Positions 1 through 7,313 of a stretch of DNA of 64,000 nucleotides are shown here, in pieces; the stretch's first letter is position 1; each line of letters begins with the position of its first letter. The stretch lies in contig NZ_JANCLU010000011.1 in assembly GCF_024294805.1 (NCBI RefSeq), positions 96,894 through 160,893 on the forward strand. The letters run 5' to 3'. Source of the DNA: Alsobacter ponti (GTDB lineage: Bacteria; Pseudomonadota; Alphaproteobacteria; Rhizobiales; Beijerinckiaceae). Under the pieces are notes generated by a model. That model made no database searches. It was not told the DNA's origin and worked only from the letters and a program-made list of their open reading frames with translations. A program made the position numbers and the translations under genes.

Positions 1-1865
1 CGCTGGCCTTCACGAGCGCCATCGTCGGCTTCCTCTCGCTGCTGCGCCGCCCGCGGCCGCGCGGCCTGCCGTCGTCGCTATCGACGCGCACCGCGGTCGT
101 GATGCCCGTCTACAACGAGGCGACGGCCCGCGTCTTCGCCTCGCTGCAGTCGATGATCGAGGACATTGCCACAACCGGCCTGCTGCAGCATTTCGACTTC
201 TTCATCCTCTCCGACTCGACCCAGCCCAATGCATGGATCGCCGAGGAACGCGCCTTCTACGCGCTGCGCGAGCGCATGGGGCCGTCCGCCCGCATCTTCT
301 ACCGTCACCGCAAGCGCAACACTGGCCGCAAGGCCGGCAATATCGAGGACTTCGTCACGCGGTGGGGCGGCGCCTACGACCACATGCTGGTGCTTGACGC
401 CGACAGCCTGATGACCTCGGCTTGCATCGTCGGCCTCACGGCGGCGATGGAGGCGGACCCGGACTCCGGAATCATCCAGTCGCTGCCGCTCATCATCAAC
501 CGGAACACGCTGTTCGCGCGCCTCCAGCAGTTCGCCGCCAAGATCTACGGCCCGGTGATCGCCACCGGCCTTGCCGTATGGTCCGGACGCGAGGGCAATT
601 ACTGGGGCCATAACGCGATCATCCGCACGCGGGCCTTCGCCGACCATTGCGGCATGCCGACCCTGTCGGGCAAGCCGCCCTTCGGCGGCCACATCATGAG
701 CCACGACTTCGTCGAGGCCGCGCTGATCCGCCGCGCCGGCTGGTCGGTCTACATGCTGCCGGACCTGCAGGGCAGCTACGAGGAAAGCCCGCCCTCGCTG
801 ATCGACCTCGCGACCCGCGACCGGCGCTGGTGCCAGGGCAACCTCCAGCACGTCCGCGTGGTGGGTGCGGCCGGCCTCACCTGGCCGACCCGCCAGCATT
901 TCACCACGGGCATCATGTCCTACCTCGCCTCGCCGCTCTGGCTGGCGCAGCTGCTGGTCGGCGTGATGCTGGTCCTGCAGACGCGCTACGTGCGGCCGGA
1001 ATATTTCACCCGCGAGTTCTCTTTGTTCCCGACCTGGCCGCGCTTCGACGCCGAGCGCGCGTTGATGCTGTTCGGCGTCACCATGGCGATTCTCATTGCG
1101 CCCAAGATCTTCGGCCTCATCCTGGCCCTGATCCGCGGCGACGAGCGGCGGCTGAGCGGCGGCGGCTTCCGGCTCACGGTGTCTGCGCTGTTCGAGATCC
1201 TGATGTCGGCCCTGATGGCGCCGATCCTGATGCTGATCCAGTCCGGCGCGGTGGTGCAAATCATCTTCGGCCGCGACACCGGCTGGAACCCGCAGCGGCG
1301 CGACGACGGCTCCATTCCCTTCCGGGACATCGTGCGCCGGCATCGCTGGCATGTTCTGTTCGGCCTGTTTGTGGGCGTGTCGGCGTTCATGATCGCCCCC
1401 TCGCTCGCGGGCTGGATGTCGCCCACGATCCTCGGCCTGCTGCTCGCGATCCCGATTTCCTACGCCTCGGGACAGTTGTCGCTCGGCCTCGCCCTCAAGC
1501 GCGCCGGCCTGCTGCTGACGCGCGAGGAAACGCAGCCGCCGGCGATCGCCGGACGCGCCAATGCGCTGATGCGCGAACTGGAGGAGAGCGGCTTCGACGA
1601 CGCCAACGGCGTCGAGGCGATCCATGCCGACCCGCTGCTGCGGGCCCGGCACGAGGCGATGCTGCCGGCCGCCGAGGGGCGCCGGCGCGGCGAGATCGAC
1701 CGCGATCGCGTGCTGGCGCAGGCCAAGATCGGCGATGCCGAGACGATCGAGGATCTGATGGCCTGGCTCGACAACCGCGAGACGATGGTCGTGCTGCACG
1801 ACCGCGCCCTGCTGGGTCTGCTCGCCGGCCTGCCCCGTCGAGAGACGGCCATCGCCGCCGAATGA
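1..1865 (+). CDS. opgH: Glucans biosynthesis glucosyltransferase H, 5' end outside window
   Basis: C-terminal part of OpgH (MdoH), the inner-membrane glucosyltransferase that builds osmoregulated periplasmic glucan from UDP-glucose and passes the chain outward. The frame is already open at base 3, so the start lies upstream of the window and the GTG at 99 is internal. About 620 residues are visible, against roughly 700-850 in the family. Seen: the end of a TM helix, then the GT2 core with MPVYNE, the DxD-type LVLDADS motif and DRRWCQGN (the acceptor-site RRW motif), then several hydrophobic segments in the last third. OpgG, the usual partner, would lie upstream. The long antisense frame over this gene is a codon-bias shadow. 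Family assignment is firm. Confidence 0.93.
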   Translation, partial: LAFTSAIVGFLSLLRRPRPRGLPSSLSTRTAVVMPVYNEATARVFASLQSMIEDIATTGLLQHFDFFILSDSTQPNAWIAEERAFYALRERMGPSARIFYRHRKRNTGRKAGNIEDFVTRWGGAYDHMLVLDADSLMTSACIVGLTAAMEADPDSGIIQSLPLIINRNTLFARLQQFAAKIYGPVIATGLAVWSGREGNYWGHNAIIRTRAFADHCGMPTLSGKPPFGGHIMSHDFVEAALIRRAGWSVYMLPDLQGSYEESPPSLIDLATRDRRWCQGNLQHVRVVGAAGLTWPTRQHFTTGIMSYLASPLWLAQLLVGVMLVLQTRYVRPEYFTREFSLFPTWPRFDAERALMLFGVTMAILIAPKIFGLILALIRGDERRLSGGGFRLTVSALFEILMSALMAPILMLIQSGAVVQIIFGRDTGWNPQRRDDGSIPFRDIVRRHRWHVLFGLFVGVSAFMIAPSLAGWMSPTILGLLLAIPISYASGQLSLGLALKRAGLLLTREETQPPAIAGRANALMRELEESGFDDANGVEAIHADPLLRARHEAMLPAAEGRRRGEIDRDRVLAQAKIGDAETIEDLMAWLDNRETMVVLHDRALLGLLAGLPRRETAIAAE

Positions 1866-1932
1866 CCGTCGGGGCCCGCCCTCGGCGCTATTGACCAGCC
1901 CCGCGTGGCCGGATACGCAGGGGCCGCCTCGG

Positions 1933-2008
1933 GAGCGCGTAGCTCAGCCGGTAGAGCAACTGACTTTTAATCAGTAGGTCCTGGGTTCGAGTCCCAGCGC
2001 GCTCACCA
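1933..2008 (+). tRNA. tRNA-Lys (anticodon TTT)
   Basis: A full cloverleaf can be drawn. The acceptor arms GAGCGCG and CGCGCTC pair perfectly. The anticodon stem ACTGA/TCAGT encloses the loop CTTTTAA, which gives anticodon TTT. The T-arm contains GGTTCGA, and the discriminator A is followed by an encoded CCA. The 3' part of this tRNA is the attachment site of the integrated element to its right. The gene stays intact because the element restores the 3' end. Confidence 0.97.
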
Positions 2009-2011
2009 CCT
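1963..2011 (+). repeat. attL, 49-bp direct repeat inside tRNA-Lys
   Basis: This stretch runs from the anticodon arm through CCA and three more bases. It is identical over 49 bp to 16925-16973. The copies flank a block with a tyrosine recombinase at its right edge, the standard signature of site-specific integration into a tRNA 3' end. The repeat boundaries are exact: the bases before and after differ between the two copies. Confidence 0.95.
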
Positions 2012-2031
2012 AACCATTTGAAATGGTTAGG
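2009..2031. repeat. Inverted repeat at the attL edge
   Basis: Perfect 11-bp arms CCTAACCATTT and AAATGGTTAGG are separated by one G and overlap the last bases of attL. Position and symmetry suggest a binding site for a recombination protein or a weak terminator for the tRNA. No T-tract follows. Part of the motif (GAAATGGTT) recurs directly at 2062-2070. Confidence 0.6.
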
Positions 2032-2086
2032 ATATTCCCGAGAAGAACAGTGGTTTCTGGAGAAATGGTTGCGCCGGAGGCGCATT

Positions 2087-2108
2087 GGGTAACGAGAGGG
2101 TAACGAGA
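2087..2108 (+). repeat. Tandem 11-bp repeat near attL
   Basis: GGGTAACGAGA occurs twice back to back (2087-2097 and 2098-2108). The first seven bases recur at 16773-16779, beside the integrase start and attR. Short repeats shared between both element ends are what integrase arm-binding sites look like, but this role is inferred. Confidence 0.5.
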
Positions 2109-2142
2109 TCTCTCTCTCGGTACTTGAGAAACGAGATGATCA

Positions 2143-2394
2143 ATGGAAACGATTGAGAAGGTATCGGATTCACGTGGCGCCGAGCATGAGGTTCAAGTCA
2201 CCTGGATCTTGATGCACACGCACGACAGCGGACGCCGATTCGGTCGTGACGCTGAGGCCTATATCCCCGGCGTCGTGCTCTTTGTACACGACGACAAGGA
2301 GCTTAGGCATGTATCGGGCAATGAGTGGGAACTGGAGGAAACTGGCCAGCGGTTTATTGCTTCATTTCCCAATTCGGTAACGAAGGAGACTTAG
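2143..2394 (+). CDS. Small hypothetical protein at the element's left end
   Basis: 83 residues, soluble, acidic overall, with no recognised family. It starts at ATG 2143 behind a weak GAGA-type ribosome site. It lies inside the element, 130 bp from attL, and runs toward the oppositely oriented membrane-protein gene at 2406. The two stop codons are about 10 bp apart, with no obvious terminator between them. Base composition is more AT-rich than the host genes. Whether it is cargo or a phage gene cannot be decided. Confidence 0.6.
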   Translation: METIEKVSDSRGAEHEVQVTWILMHTHDSGRRFGRDAEAYIPGVVLFVHDDKELRHVSGNEWELEETGQRFIASFPNSVTKET

Positions 2395-2405
2395 CCCCCA
2401 TCTTC

Positions 2406-2885
2406 TCATTCGAGTCGGTAAATAGCAGTTGCGTAACTTACGATGAGAATGAAAAGAGAGACAAGCGCGCTTGGTACACAGATAATCAATGTTAAAATCC
2501 ACCATCGAACCATAACAACGGATAACCGTTGTTCTGCCAGTTGGGCTTCTTTTACCTTACGCTCGAACGCAACTGGCTCCTGTTCTGAGAGTGCCAAACT
2601 ATACATGCTCAGAAATAATTTCGCGTTGAGTACCATTTTTATTACCTCGAAGAAAACAAATGCAGAAAGAGAAAGCAGTAAAAGGCCACCGGTCCAGAGG
2701 GTAGCGCTTTTTGGCAAAAACATTTTTGTATTCGACCAGATTGTAAATGCAGCGGCGTATCCACCTATAAGTACAACATTCGTGTAAGCTGCCGCTCGAT
2801 CGTAGGTCTTAGATAGTATCTCAACGAATATTGCCTGCCGTTCTTTCACATGTTTTTTCAGTTCCTCGCCTTCTAAATCGGCCAT
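2406..2885 (-). CDS. Multi-TM membrane protein, unknown family
   Basis: 159 residues from the ATG at 2885. This start has GGAG ten bases upstream; a longer frame to 2978 lacks such a site. An N-terminal amphipathic helix (residues 1-25) precedes two TM helices (about 27-75), a charged cytoplasmic stretch with several Glu/Lys (about 95-125), and one or two C-terminal TM helices (about 128-155). The gene is clearly AT-richer than its surroundings, a sign of separate acquisition. Its place beside attL is typical of element cargo. A superinfection-exclusion or membrane-effector role is possible, but no motif shows it. Confidence 0.75.
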   Translation of the reverse strand: MADLEGEELKKHVKERQAIFVEILSKTYDRAAAYTNVVLIGGYAAAFTIWSNTKMFLPKSATLWTGGLLLLSLSAFVFFEVIKMVLNAKLFLSMYSLALSEQEPVAFERKVKEAQLAEQRLSVVMVRWWILTLIICVPSALVSLFILIVSYATAIYRLE

Positions 2886-3027
2886 CAGCGCACTTCTCCG
2901 TTGTTCGAAAACAGCACAGTTCGGACTGTATTCTCTGGAGCACCCGACGCAAAGCGCTGGCTCTACCGGCGACTCCACTGCTGCATGTGGGACAGCCGGA
3001 CGGGATGTGCGACGCGGGTGGCCTTAG

Positions 3028-3054
3028 AAAAAAGGCCGGGATGTGAGCCCGGCC
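3028..3054 (-). terminator. Rho-independent terminator of the small leftward operon
   Basis: On the minus strand the arms GGCCGGG and CCCGGCC enclose a 7-base loop and are followed directly by six T. It lies just past the stop of the gene ending at 3083, so it ends the leftward transcript of the two small genes 3083-3558 before it reaches the membrane-protein gene. Confidence 0.85.
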
Positions 3055-3082
3055 AGGTTACGCGAGTTGCCAGCGCGCAGGT

Positions 3083-3313
3083 TCAATCTGTTCGCATGGC
3101 TTCTTTCTGGAAAGACTTGAGGATCTCTGCCGCCTCGTGGAGCTTCTGCAGGACCACGCCGCCGATCGCGATGACGGGAGAGACGTCATCATCTGGAAGG
3201 TGCTCGGCGGTGACGTTCATTGCTCGCACAAGATCCGTCGTCTCAGCGATCAGATCGGAGACGTCGAGCATTTTGCCCAAGCTGCCGTTCGCCACGCAGG
3301 GATCAACGCTCAT
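3083..3313 (-). CDS. Small hypothetical protein, second gene of the early leftward pair
   Basis: 76 residues from ATG 3313, overlapping the stop of the preceding gene by four bases (ATGA), so the two are translationally coupled. The middle (SDLIAETTDLVRAMNVTAEHL) and the C-terminal half look like amphipathic helices, and there is no TM segment. No family was recognised. It shares the divergent control region with the XRE regulator at 3678, and the terminator at 3028-3054 ends its transcript. This position suits an early or lysogeny-control gene, but that is inference. Confidence 0.7.
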   Translation of the reverse strand: MSVDPCVANGSLGKMLDVSDLIAETTDLVRAMNVTAEHLPDDDVSPVIAIGGVVLQKLHEAAEILKSFQKEAMRTD

Positions 3314-3558
3314 TCATCACCCCCTTCTACACCCTGCAGCCGGTTGCGCACGGGCATCAGATCGCGAATGGCCTCGTCTACGGTCGCCCACACTGCTGCC
3401 AGAGATTGGGCGTCGTGCCATGTTCGATTTTCGGGGGACAGGGCGAGGTGAATAGTCCGTAACTTGTCCAAGGCTGCATCCATCAGGTCGCCAGCGTTGA
3501 TTTTCTGCGCCGGCAGGACGATCGGCGACTCTGCGGCGATTTCATTAAGCGTAGCCAT
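3310..3558 (-). CDS. Small hypothetical protein, first gene of the early leftward pair
   Basis: 82 residues (MATLNEI start). The ribosome site decides the start: GGAG lies nine bases before ATG 3558, whereas the upstream in-frame ATG at 3567 directly abuts that GGAG and cannot use it. The protein is soluble and helical, with no recognised domain. It is first of two coupled genes transcribed away from the XRE regulator, so it probably responds to that regulator through the repeats at 3581-3643. Confidence 0.7.
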   Translation of the reverse strand: MATLNEIAAESPIVLPAQKINAGDLMDAALDKLRTIHLALSPENRTWHDAQSLAAVWATVDEAIRDLMPVRNRLQGVEGGDE

Positions 3559-3580
3559 AGGGCGCATCTCCAGTTCATAT

Positions 3581-3643
3581 CAAAACACTGACGTCACCAC
3601 ACTGCCCGTGGCGAAATTGAATGTCAACGCAAAACGCTGACAT
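3581..3643. promoter_or_regulatory. Divergent operator region of the XRE regulator
   Basis: Between the leftward pair and the rightward XRE gene, two 14-bp near-identical sites occur: CAAAACACTGACGT (3581-3594) and CAAAACGCTGACAT (3630-3643). The second sits within an inverted repeat whose outer arms are TGTCA and TGACA (3622-3642). Repeated, partly symmetric sites in a divergent promoter region next to an HTH gene fit a repressor operator. The link to this regulator is inferred from position. Confidence 0.55.
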
Positions 3644-3677
3644 TGCCAGAAATCGCGACGCGGCTTAGGTTGTTGAA

Positions 3678-3941
3678 ATGGTCACACCAGCCCAATCCCG
3701 CGCCGCGCGAGCTCTCCTCAATTGGGCACAGCCTGAGCTCGCCGCTGCGTCCGGAGTGAGCGTCTCAACAATCCGGGATTTTGAGATCGGCAAACGGACG
3801 CCGATCGGCAACAACCTCGCTGCGATCCAGCGCGCTCTTGAGGCGGCCGGCGTGATCTTCCTGGCGGAGAACGGAGAAGGGCCGGGAGTGAGGCTGAGGA
3901 AGCCGCAGCTGCCGCTTCCGCTCTCTGGAAGAGCCCGCTGA
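3678..3941 (+). CDS. XRE-family helix-turn-helix regulator
   Basis: 87 residues. Residues 5-65 form a lambda-repressor-like HTH: the PELAAASGVSVSTIRDFEIGKR stretch carries the two helices and the turn. The C-terminal tail is short and Gly/Pro-rich, so the protein probably dimerises through the HTH region and lacks an autoproteolytic domain. It is divergent from two small genes across a region with repeated sites. It probably acts as repressor or switch protein of the element. Confidence 0.88.
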   Translation: MVTPAQSRAARALLNWAQPELAAASGVSVSTIRDFEIGKRTPIGNNLAAIQRALEAAGVIFLAENGEGPGVRLRKPQLPLPLSGRAR

Positions 3942-4057
3942 ACTTTAAGGTTGCCGGGGCCCCGCATAGAGCAACACGCGCGCAGAAAATGACTGAGCTG
4001 GGCGCCAATGACTTGGCAGCCCAACTCAGATTGACGCGGTTCAAGCTGTAAGCAACG

Positions 4058-4285
4058 TCAACGGGTGGGATTCTTAGAGCGTGCGGAAGCGTACCTCAAT
4101 GAGGAAGTTTCGACCCGCTGACGGCGATCCGCCACCCACACGCTGAGTCTAAGGTTCGCGTGGTCGAGTTCAAGGACGGAAAGGATCATCGAGCGGGTGC
4201 GACTGCACTCAGCAACGGCGCGGACGTACGCGAAGACGATCAGGACGGCCGTCGCGATGCAGCCGCCAGTGAACAGCACTGCCAT
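4058..4285 (-). CDS. Possible small single-TM protein
   Basis: 75 residues if translation starts at ATG 4285, preceded by the purine-rich stretch AGAGAAG. One hydrophobic segment (residues about 6-24, GGCIATAVLIVFAYVRAVA) is followed by a basic cytoplasmic tail. The frame continues open upstream, but there it only shadows the receiver-domain gene. It lies 44 bp after that gene's stop on the same strand. No family recognised. A chance open frame is a real alternative. Confidence 0.35.
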   Translation of the reverse strand: MAVLFTGGCIATAVLIVFAYVRAVAECSRTRSMILSVLELDHANLRLSVWVADRRQRVETSSLRYASARSKNPTR

Positions 4286-4329
4286 GCTTCTTCTCTGCCT
4301 TTCACGCAGCCGAATCGCAACCCCGAGCT

Positions 4330-4698
4330 TCAGTCTCCCGAAATCAGGCGCAACAGGCACGCTTCCAGATCGGATGCTCTGAAGGGCTTCTCGATCAACG
4401 GCACGGTACTGAACTGGTCTGGGACGGTTCCCGGCGCATAGGCCGTGACGAAGGCGAATGGGACGCCGAGATCCCGAAGAGATCCCGCCAACGAGAAGCT
4501 GGTTCCGTCGACCAGCTTGATGTCGATCAGAGCTGCACTGGGTTTGTCGACGGCAAGAGCCGCCGTCGCAGACGCGGCTGTCAGGAATGGGCCGAGCACG
4601 GCATAGCCGGCGTCGGACACGATCTCGCTGATCAGCGTACCGATGACAGCCTCGTCTTCCACGATCAGAACCGACCCACGTTGCAGGCCAGGGGTCAT
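4330..4698 (-). CDS. Stand-alone response-regulator receiver domain
   Basis: 122 residues, a complete CheY-like fold with no output domain. Visible residues: acidic pair in VEDE (15-16), phospho-acceptor Asp in LIDIKL (about 58), Thr in FVTAY, Lys in EKPF near the C-terminus. AAGGA lies nine bases before ATG 4698. It therefore can be phosphorylated, but signals through a partner or acts as a phosphate sink. It lies inside the integrated element after the tape measure gene, with no histidine kinase in the element, so a host kinase must serve it. This is an unusual gene for a phage-like element. Confidence 0.88.
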   Translation of the reverse strand: MTPGLQRGSVLIVEDEAVIGTLISEIVSDAGYAVLGPFLTAASATAALAVDKPSAALIDIKLVDGTSFSLAGSLRDLGVPFAFVTAYAPGTVPDQFSTVPLIEKPFRASDLEACLLRLISGD

Positions 4699-4827
4699 GA
4701 CCCGCCATCCTTAGGAACGCCACGCTGCACGAGCGATTATGCCGTAACTCTCGCTCTCGGCGCGATTAGTAGCTTCCCTTAAGGCAGAGGTGAGTTGCTG
4801 CGCGAGACCCGCCTCGCGCGCCTTTTC

Positions 4828-7263
4828 TCAGGCCACGCGCCTCCACAAGGTCGAGGTGAGTTCATCGACGATCTGGCCCGCCGACTTGTTGAACGAGTCG
4901 GCGTCCGTCACCCCGTTCACCGTCATGTTGACGTTGACGGTGGTGCTGCCCGCCGTGCTGCCGCCCGTCACCGCGCCAAGCCCGCGCATCAGGTTGCCGA
5001 GCGAGGTGGGCGCCACCGCGTTGCCGACGCCGTAGAGCTCGCCCGCGCCGAAGGCGGACAGGTGGTCGCTCGCGCCGTTGAGGTTCTTGGAGGCGTCGTT
5101 GAGGCCGGCCGCCGCGTCGCGAAGATCCTTGTACATCGGCGCATCCGGATTGAAGCCGAGTTGCTTCAGGGATTTGAGCGCCTGTTCCGCCGTGCCGACG
5201 CCGTACCGGTAATCGCGGAGGACCTTGTCGGCGTTGATGTACCTTTCGTTGGCGAGGTAGGAGGCCGTCGGGCGCAATTCCTGAGAGACGTACTTGCTGT
5301 CCGTCTGCCAGTAGATCTCATAATTGCCCGGGCCGTAGGCGTAAGCCCCGCGCACGTCGAGCTGGCGCATGCGGTCATAGCTGGGGATGACGTAGCCGCC
5401 GCCACCGCCAGGCGACGAGCCAAAGGCGCTGGACTGCTGGAAATTGCGGACGGCGCTATCGAAGGACTGCCCGAGCGACTCGACGGCGCGCTCGAACGAG
5501 GTACCAAGCTGTTGCAGGCCACTGAGGTTCTGGTTTGCGGCCTGGAGCTGACGGTCGCTGTTTCGCTTGAGTTCGGAAACGATGTTCCCGTTGGCATCCT
5601 TGTAGCTGACCGTGCCGGTGAAGATCCCCTCCGAGATTTGGCCGAGCAGGTCGACCGAGGTCTCGGTCAGGCCGATCAGCTGGTCCGTGCCCTCCGAGCC
5701 CGATATGACACCCACACCCATGCCGCCGCCCCGCTGCATGGCGTTCAGCGTGGACAACTGGCCCGGCGTGAGTTGCGGCGTCGGCTGCGAGGCGAGGTAG
5801 TCGTACCCGAAGCCCAGTTCGGCGCCGAGGCCAGCGCCGCTGATGCCACCGATGGCCGCTCCACCGAGGACACCAACCGGGCCGCCCAGCGCGCCCACCG
5901 TCGCGCCGGCCGCCGCGCCCGCCATCATGCCCGCAAGCGCGCCCGTAGCGACTCGCGACGCCGTGTCGAGCCGGGCGGCGTCCTGTTCTGTCTTGGCGAC
6001 GAAGTCGCTGAACGACGTCGAGGTGTCGGATAGCCACTTCTGCAGCCCGGTGTTCGAGGTGATCGACGAGCCGAGCCGGAGCAGGCTGTTCGAGATCAGG
6101 TCGACGGACTGGGAAACCGGCTTGCCGCGCTCTTCGATCCTCTTGAGCTCTTCGGCGACCGCGTTCTTGATGGTCGGCCGGTTAAACGCGTCGACGAACT
6201 CGCCGAACGTGACCGCGCCGGCTTTCACCGAGTCGCGGAACGTCCGCATGTTCATGCCCATCGACTGGGCGAGCCGCTCGACGGTGCCGCGCGACTGGTC
6301 GTAAATCGCGTCGAGCGAGCGCACGGAGAGCGTGTTCTCCTCGGCGTCGCCGGACACCTGGCGCAGCACTCGGCTGATGGCCTCGCCGGCGGCGCCGCTC
6401 GCCTGCATGGACTTGGTCAGCGTGTCCAGAGCACCGGCCGCCTCCGCCGGCGTTCGCGACAGCTTGCCGGGCTGGATGGCGTAGTCCTGGATCCGCAGAA
6501 AGGGGTCGGAAACCTTGTCGAGCGACGCGCCCATGCCGCGCGCCGTCTCGTCGAGCTGCTTGATGATCTCTCCCGTCTTGCTTCCGAGGTTGCCGAAGTC
6601 CTCCAGATCCTTCTTGGACTGGGCAACCTTGTCGCTGAACTCGGTGAAGGACTTGATGAGGGAGCCCGCAACCACGCCGGCGAGCGCCGCCACTACCGGC
6701 GTGACGAAGCCGGAGATGGTGCGGCCGAAACCCATGGCCGAGGCGTTCGCCTTCTCAAAGCTCGCGGCGGCGGCGCTGGCGGCCGATCCACCGCCCGCAC
6801 CACCGCCGGAGCCTCCGCTACCCCCAGCAGAGCGCGGAATATTGGAATTGGCTGCCAGGGCCGCCAGGGCGTCGCGCTCGGCCTTCGCCCGCTCCGCCGC
6901 GTCATAGGCGGCCTGCAACGCAGGCGAGCGCGTGTAGGCGGGAAGCGGATCGAAGCGCACCCCCGAGCCTGGCACGCGGCCGGACGTCAGCGGGAGAAGG
7001 TTTGACGGCATCCTCTTCGCGGTGGCCTCGACCTTCTGCAGTTCCTTGGCCAAGGCCTCGGCCGTGCGCGCGGTCTTGGTCAGGCCGGCCGCGCCGTCCT
7101 TCCCGACTTCGGTCAGGGTCTCGCCGGCCTTCTCGCCTTCGCGGGTGACGGACTCCAGCGCGGTGGAGACCGACTGGCTCGCGTCGCCGACGGAGGCGAT
7201 CTCCCGCTTGGCGGCGTCCAGGCCGATGACGGACACTTCAATCTGATAGCTGCCCTCGACCAT
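4828..7263 (-). CDS. Phage tail tape measure protein
   Basis: 811 residues from ATG 7263. AAAGGAG eight bases upstream fixes this start; an in-frame TTG at 7284 precedes that ribosome site. The N-terminal 120 residues are helical and charged. A Gly/Ser-rich linker follows (about 155-175), then the tape-measure N-terminal domain (roughly 200-390), a Gly/Ala hydrophobic patch (about 440-490) and a tail with long helices. In tailed phages this protein sets tail length and is ejected with the DNA. Here no tail tube, assembly chaperone or baseplate gene accompanies it. It is short for the family, so truncation is possible. Confidence 0.87.
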   Translation of the reverse strand: MVEGSYQIEVSVIGLDAAKREIASVGDASQSVSTALESVTREGEKAGETLTEVGKDGAAGLTKTARTAEALAKELQKVEATAKRMPSNLLPLTSGRVPGSGVRFDPLPAYTRSPALQAAYDAAERAKAERDALAALAANSNIPRSAGGSGGSGGGAGGGSAASAAAASFEKANASAMGFGRTISGFVTPVVAALAGVVAGSLIKSFTEFSDKVAQSKKDLEDFGNLGSKTGEIIKQLDETARGMGASLDKVSDPFLRIQDYAIQPGKLSRTPAEAAGALDTLTKSMQASGAAGEAISRVLRQVSGDAEENTLSVRSLDAIYDQSRGTVERLAQSMGMNMRTFRDSVKAGAVTFGEFVDAFNRPTIKNAVAEELKRIEERGKPVSQSVDLISNSLLRLGSSITSNTGLQKWLSDTSTSFSDFVAKTEQDAARLDTASRVATGALAGMMAGAAAGATVGALGGPVGVLGGAAIGGISGAGLGAELGFGYDYLASQPTPQLTPGQLSTLNAMQRGGGMGVGVISGSEGTDQLIGLTETSVDLLGQISEGIFTGTVSYKDANGNIVSELKRNSDRQLQAANQNLSGLQQLGTSFERAVESLGQSFDSAVRNFQQSSAFGSSPGGGGGYVIPSYDRMRQLDVRGAYAYGPGNYEIYWQTDSKYVSQELRPTASYLANERYINADKVLRDYRYGVGTAEQALKSLKQLGFNPDAPMYKDLRDAAAGLNDASKNLNGASDHLSAFGAGELYGVGNAVAPTSLGNLMRGLGAVTGGSTAGSTTVNVNMTVNGVTDADSFNKSAGQIVDELTSTLWRRVA

Positions 7264-7313
7264 GTCGCCGGCTCCTTTGTTCAATCCCGTCGATCAGTCA
7301 CGCCCGTGACCGA

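Noticed and set aside
78-1799. 573-codon open frame antisense to opgH
   Set aside because: High GC at third positions opens the opposite strand; the translation is Arg/Gln/Ala/His-rich without any fold, and the sense frame is a clear glucosyltransferase.
4795-6033. 412-codon plus-strand frame across the tape measure gene
   Set aside because: Shadow of the minus-strand gene with Arg/Ala/Val-rich translation and no ribosome site.
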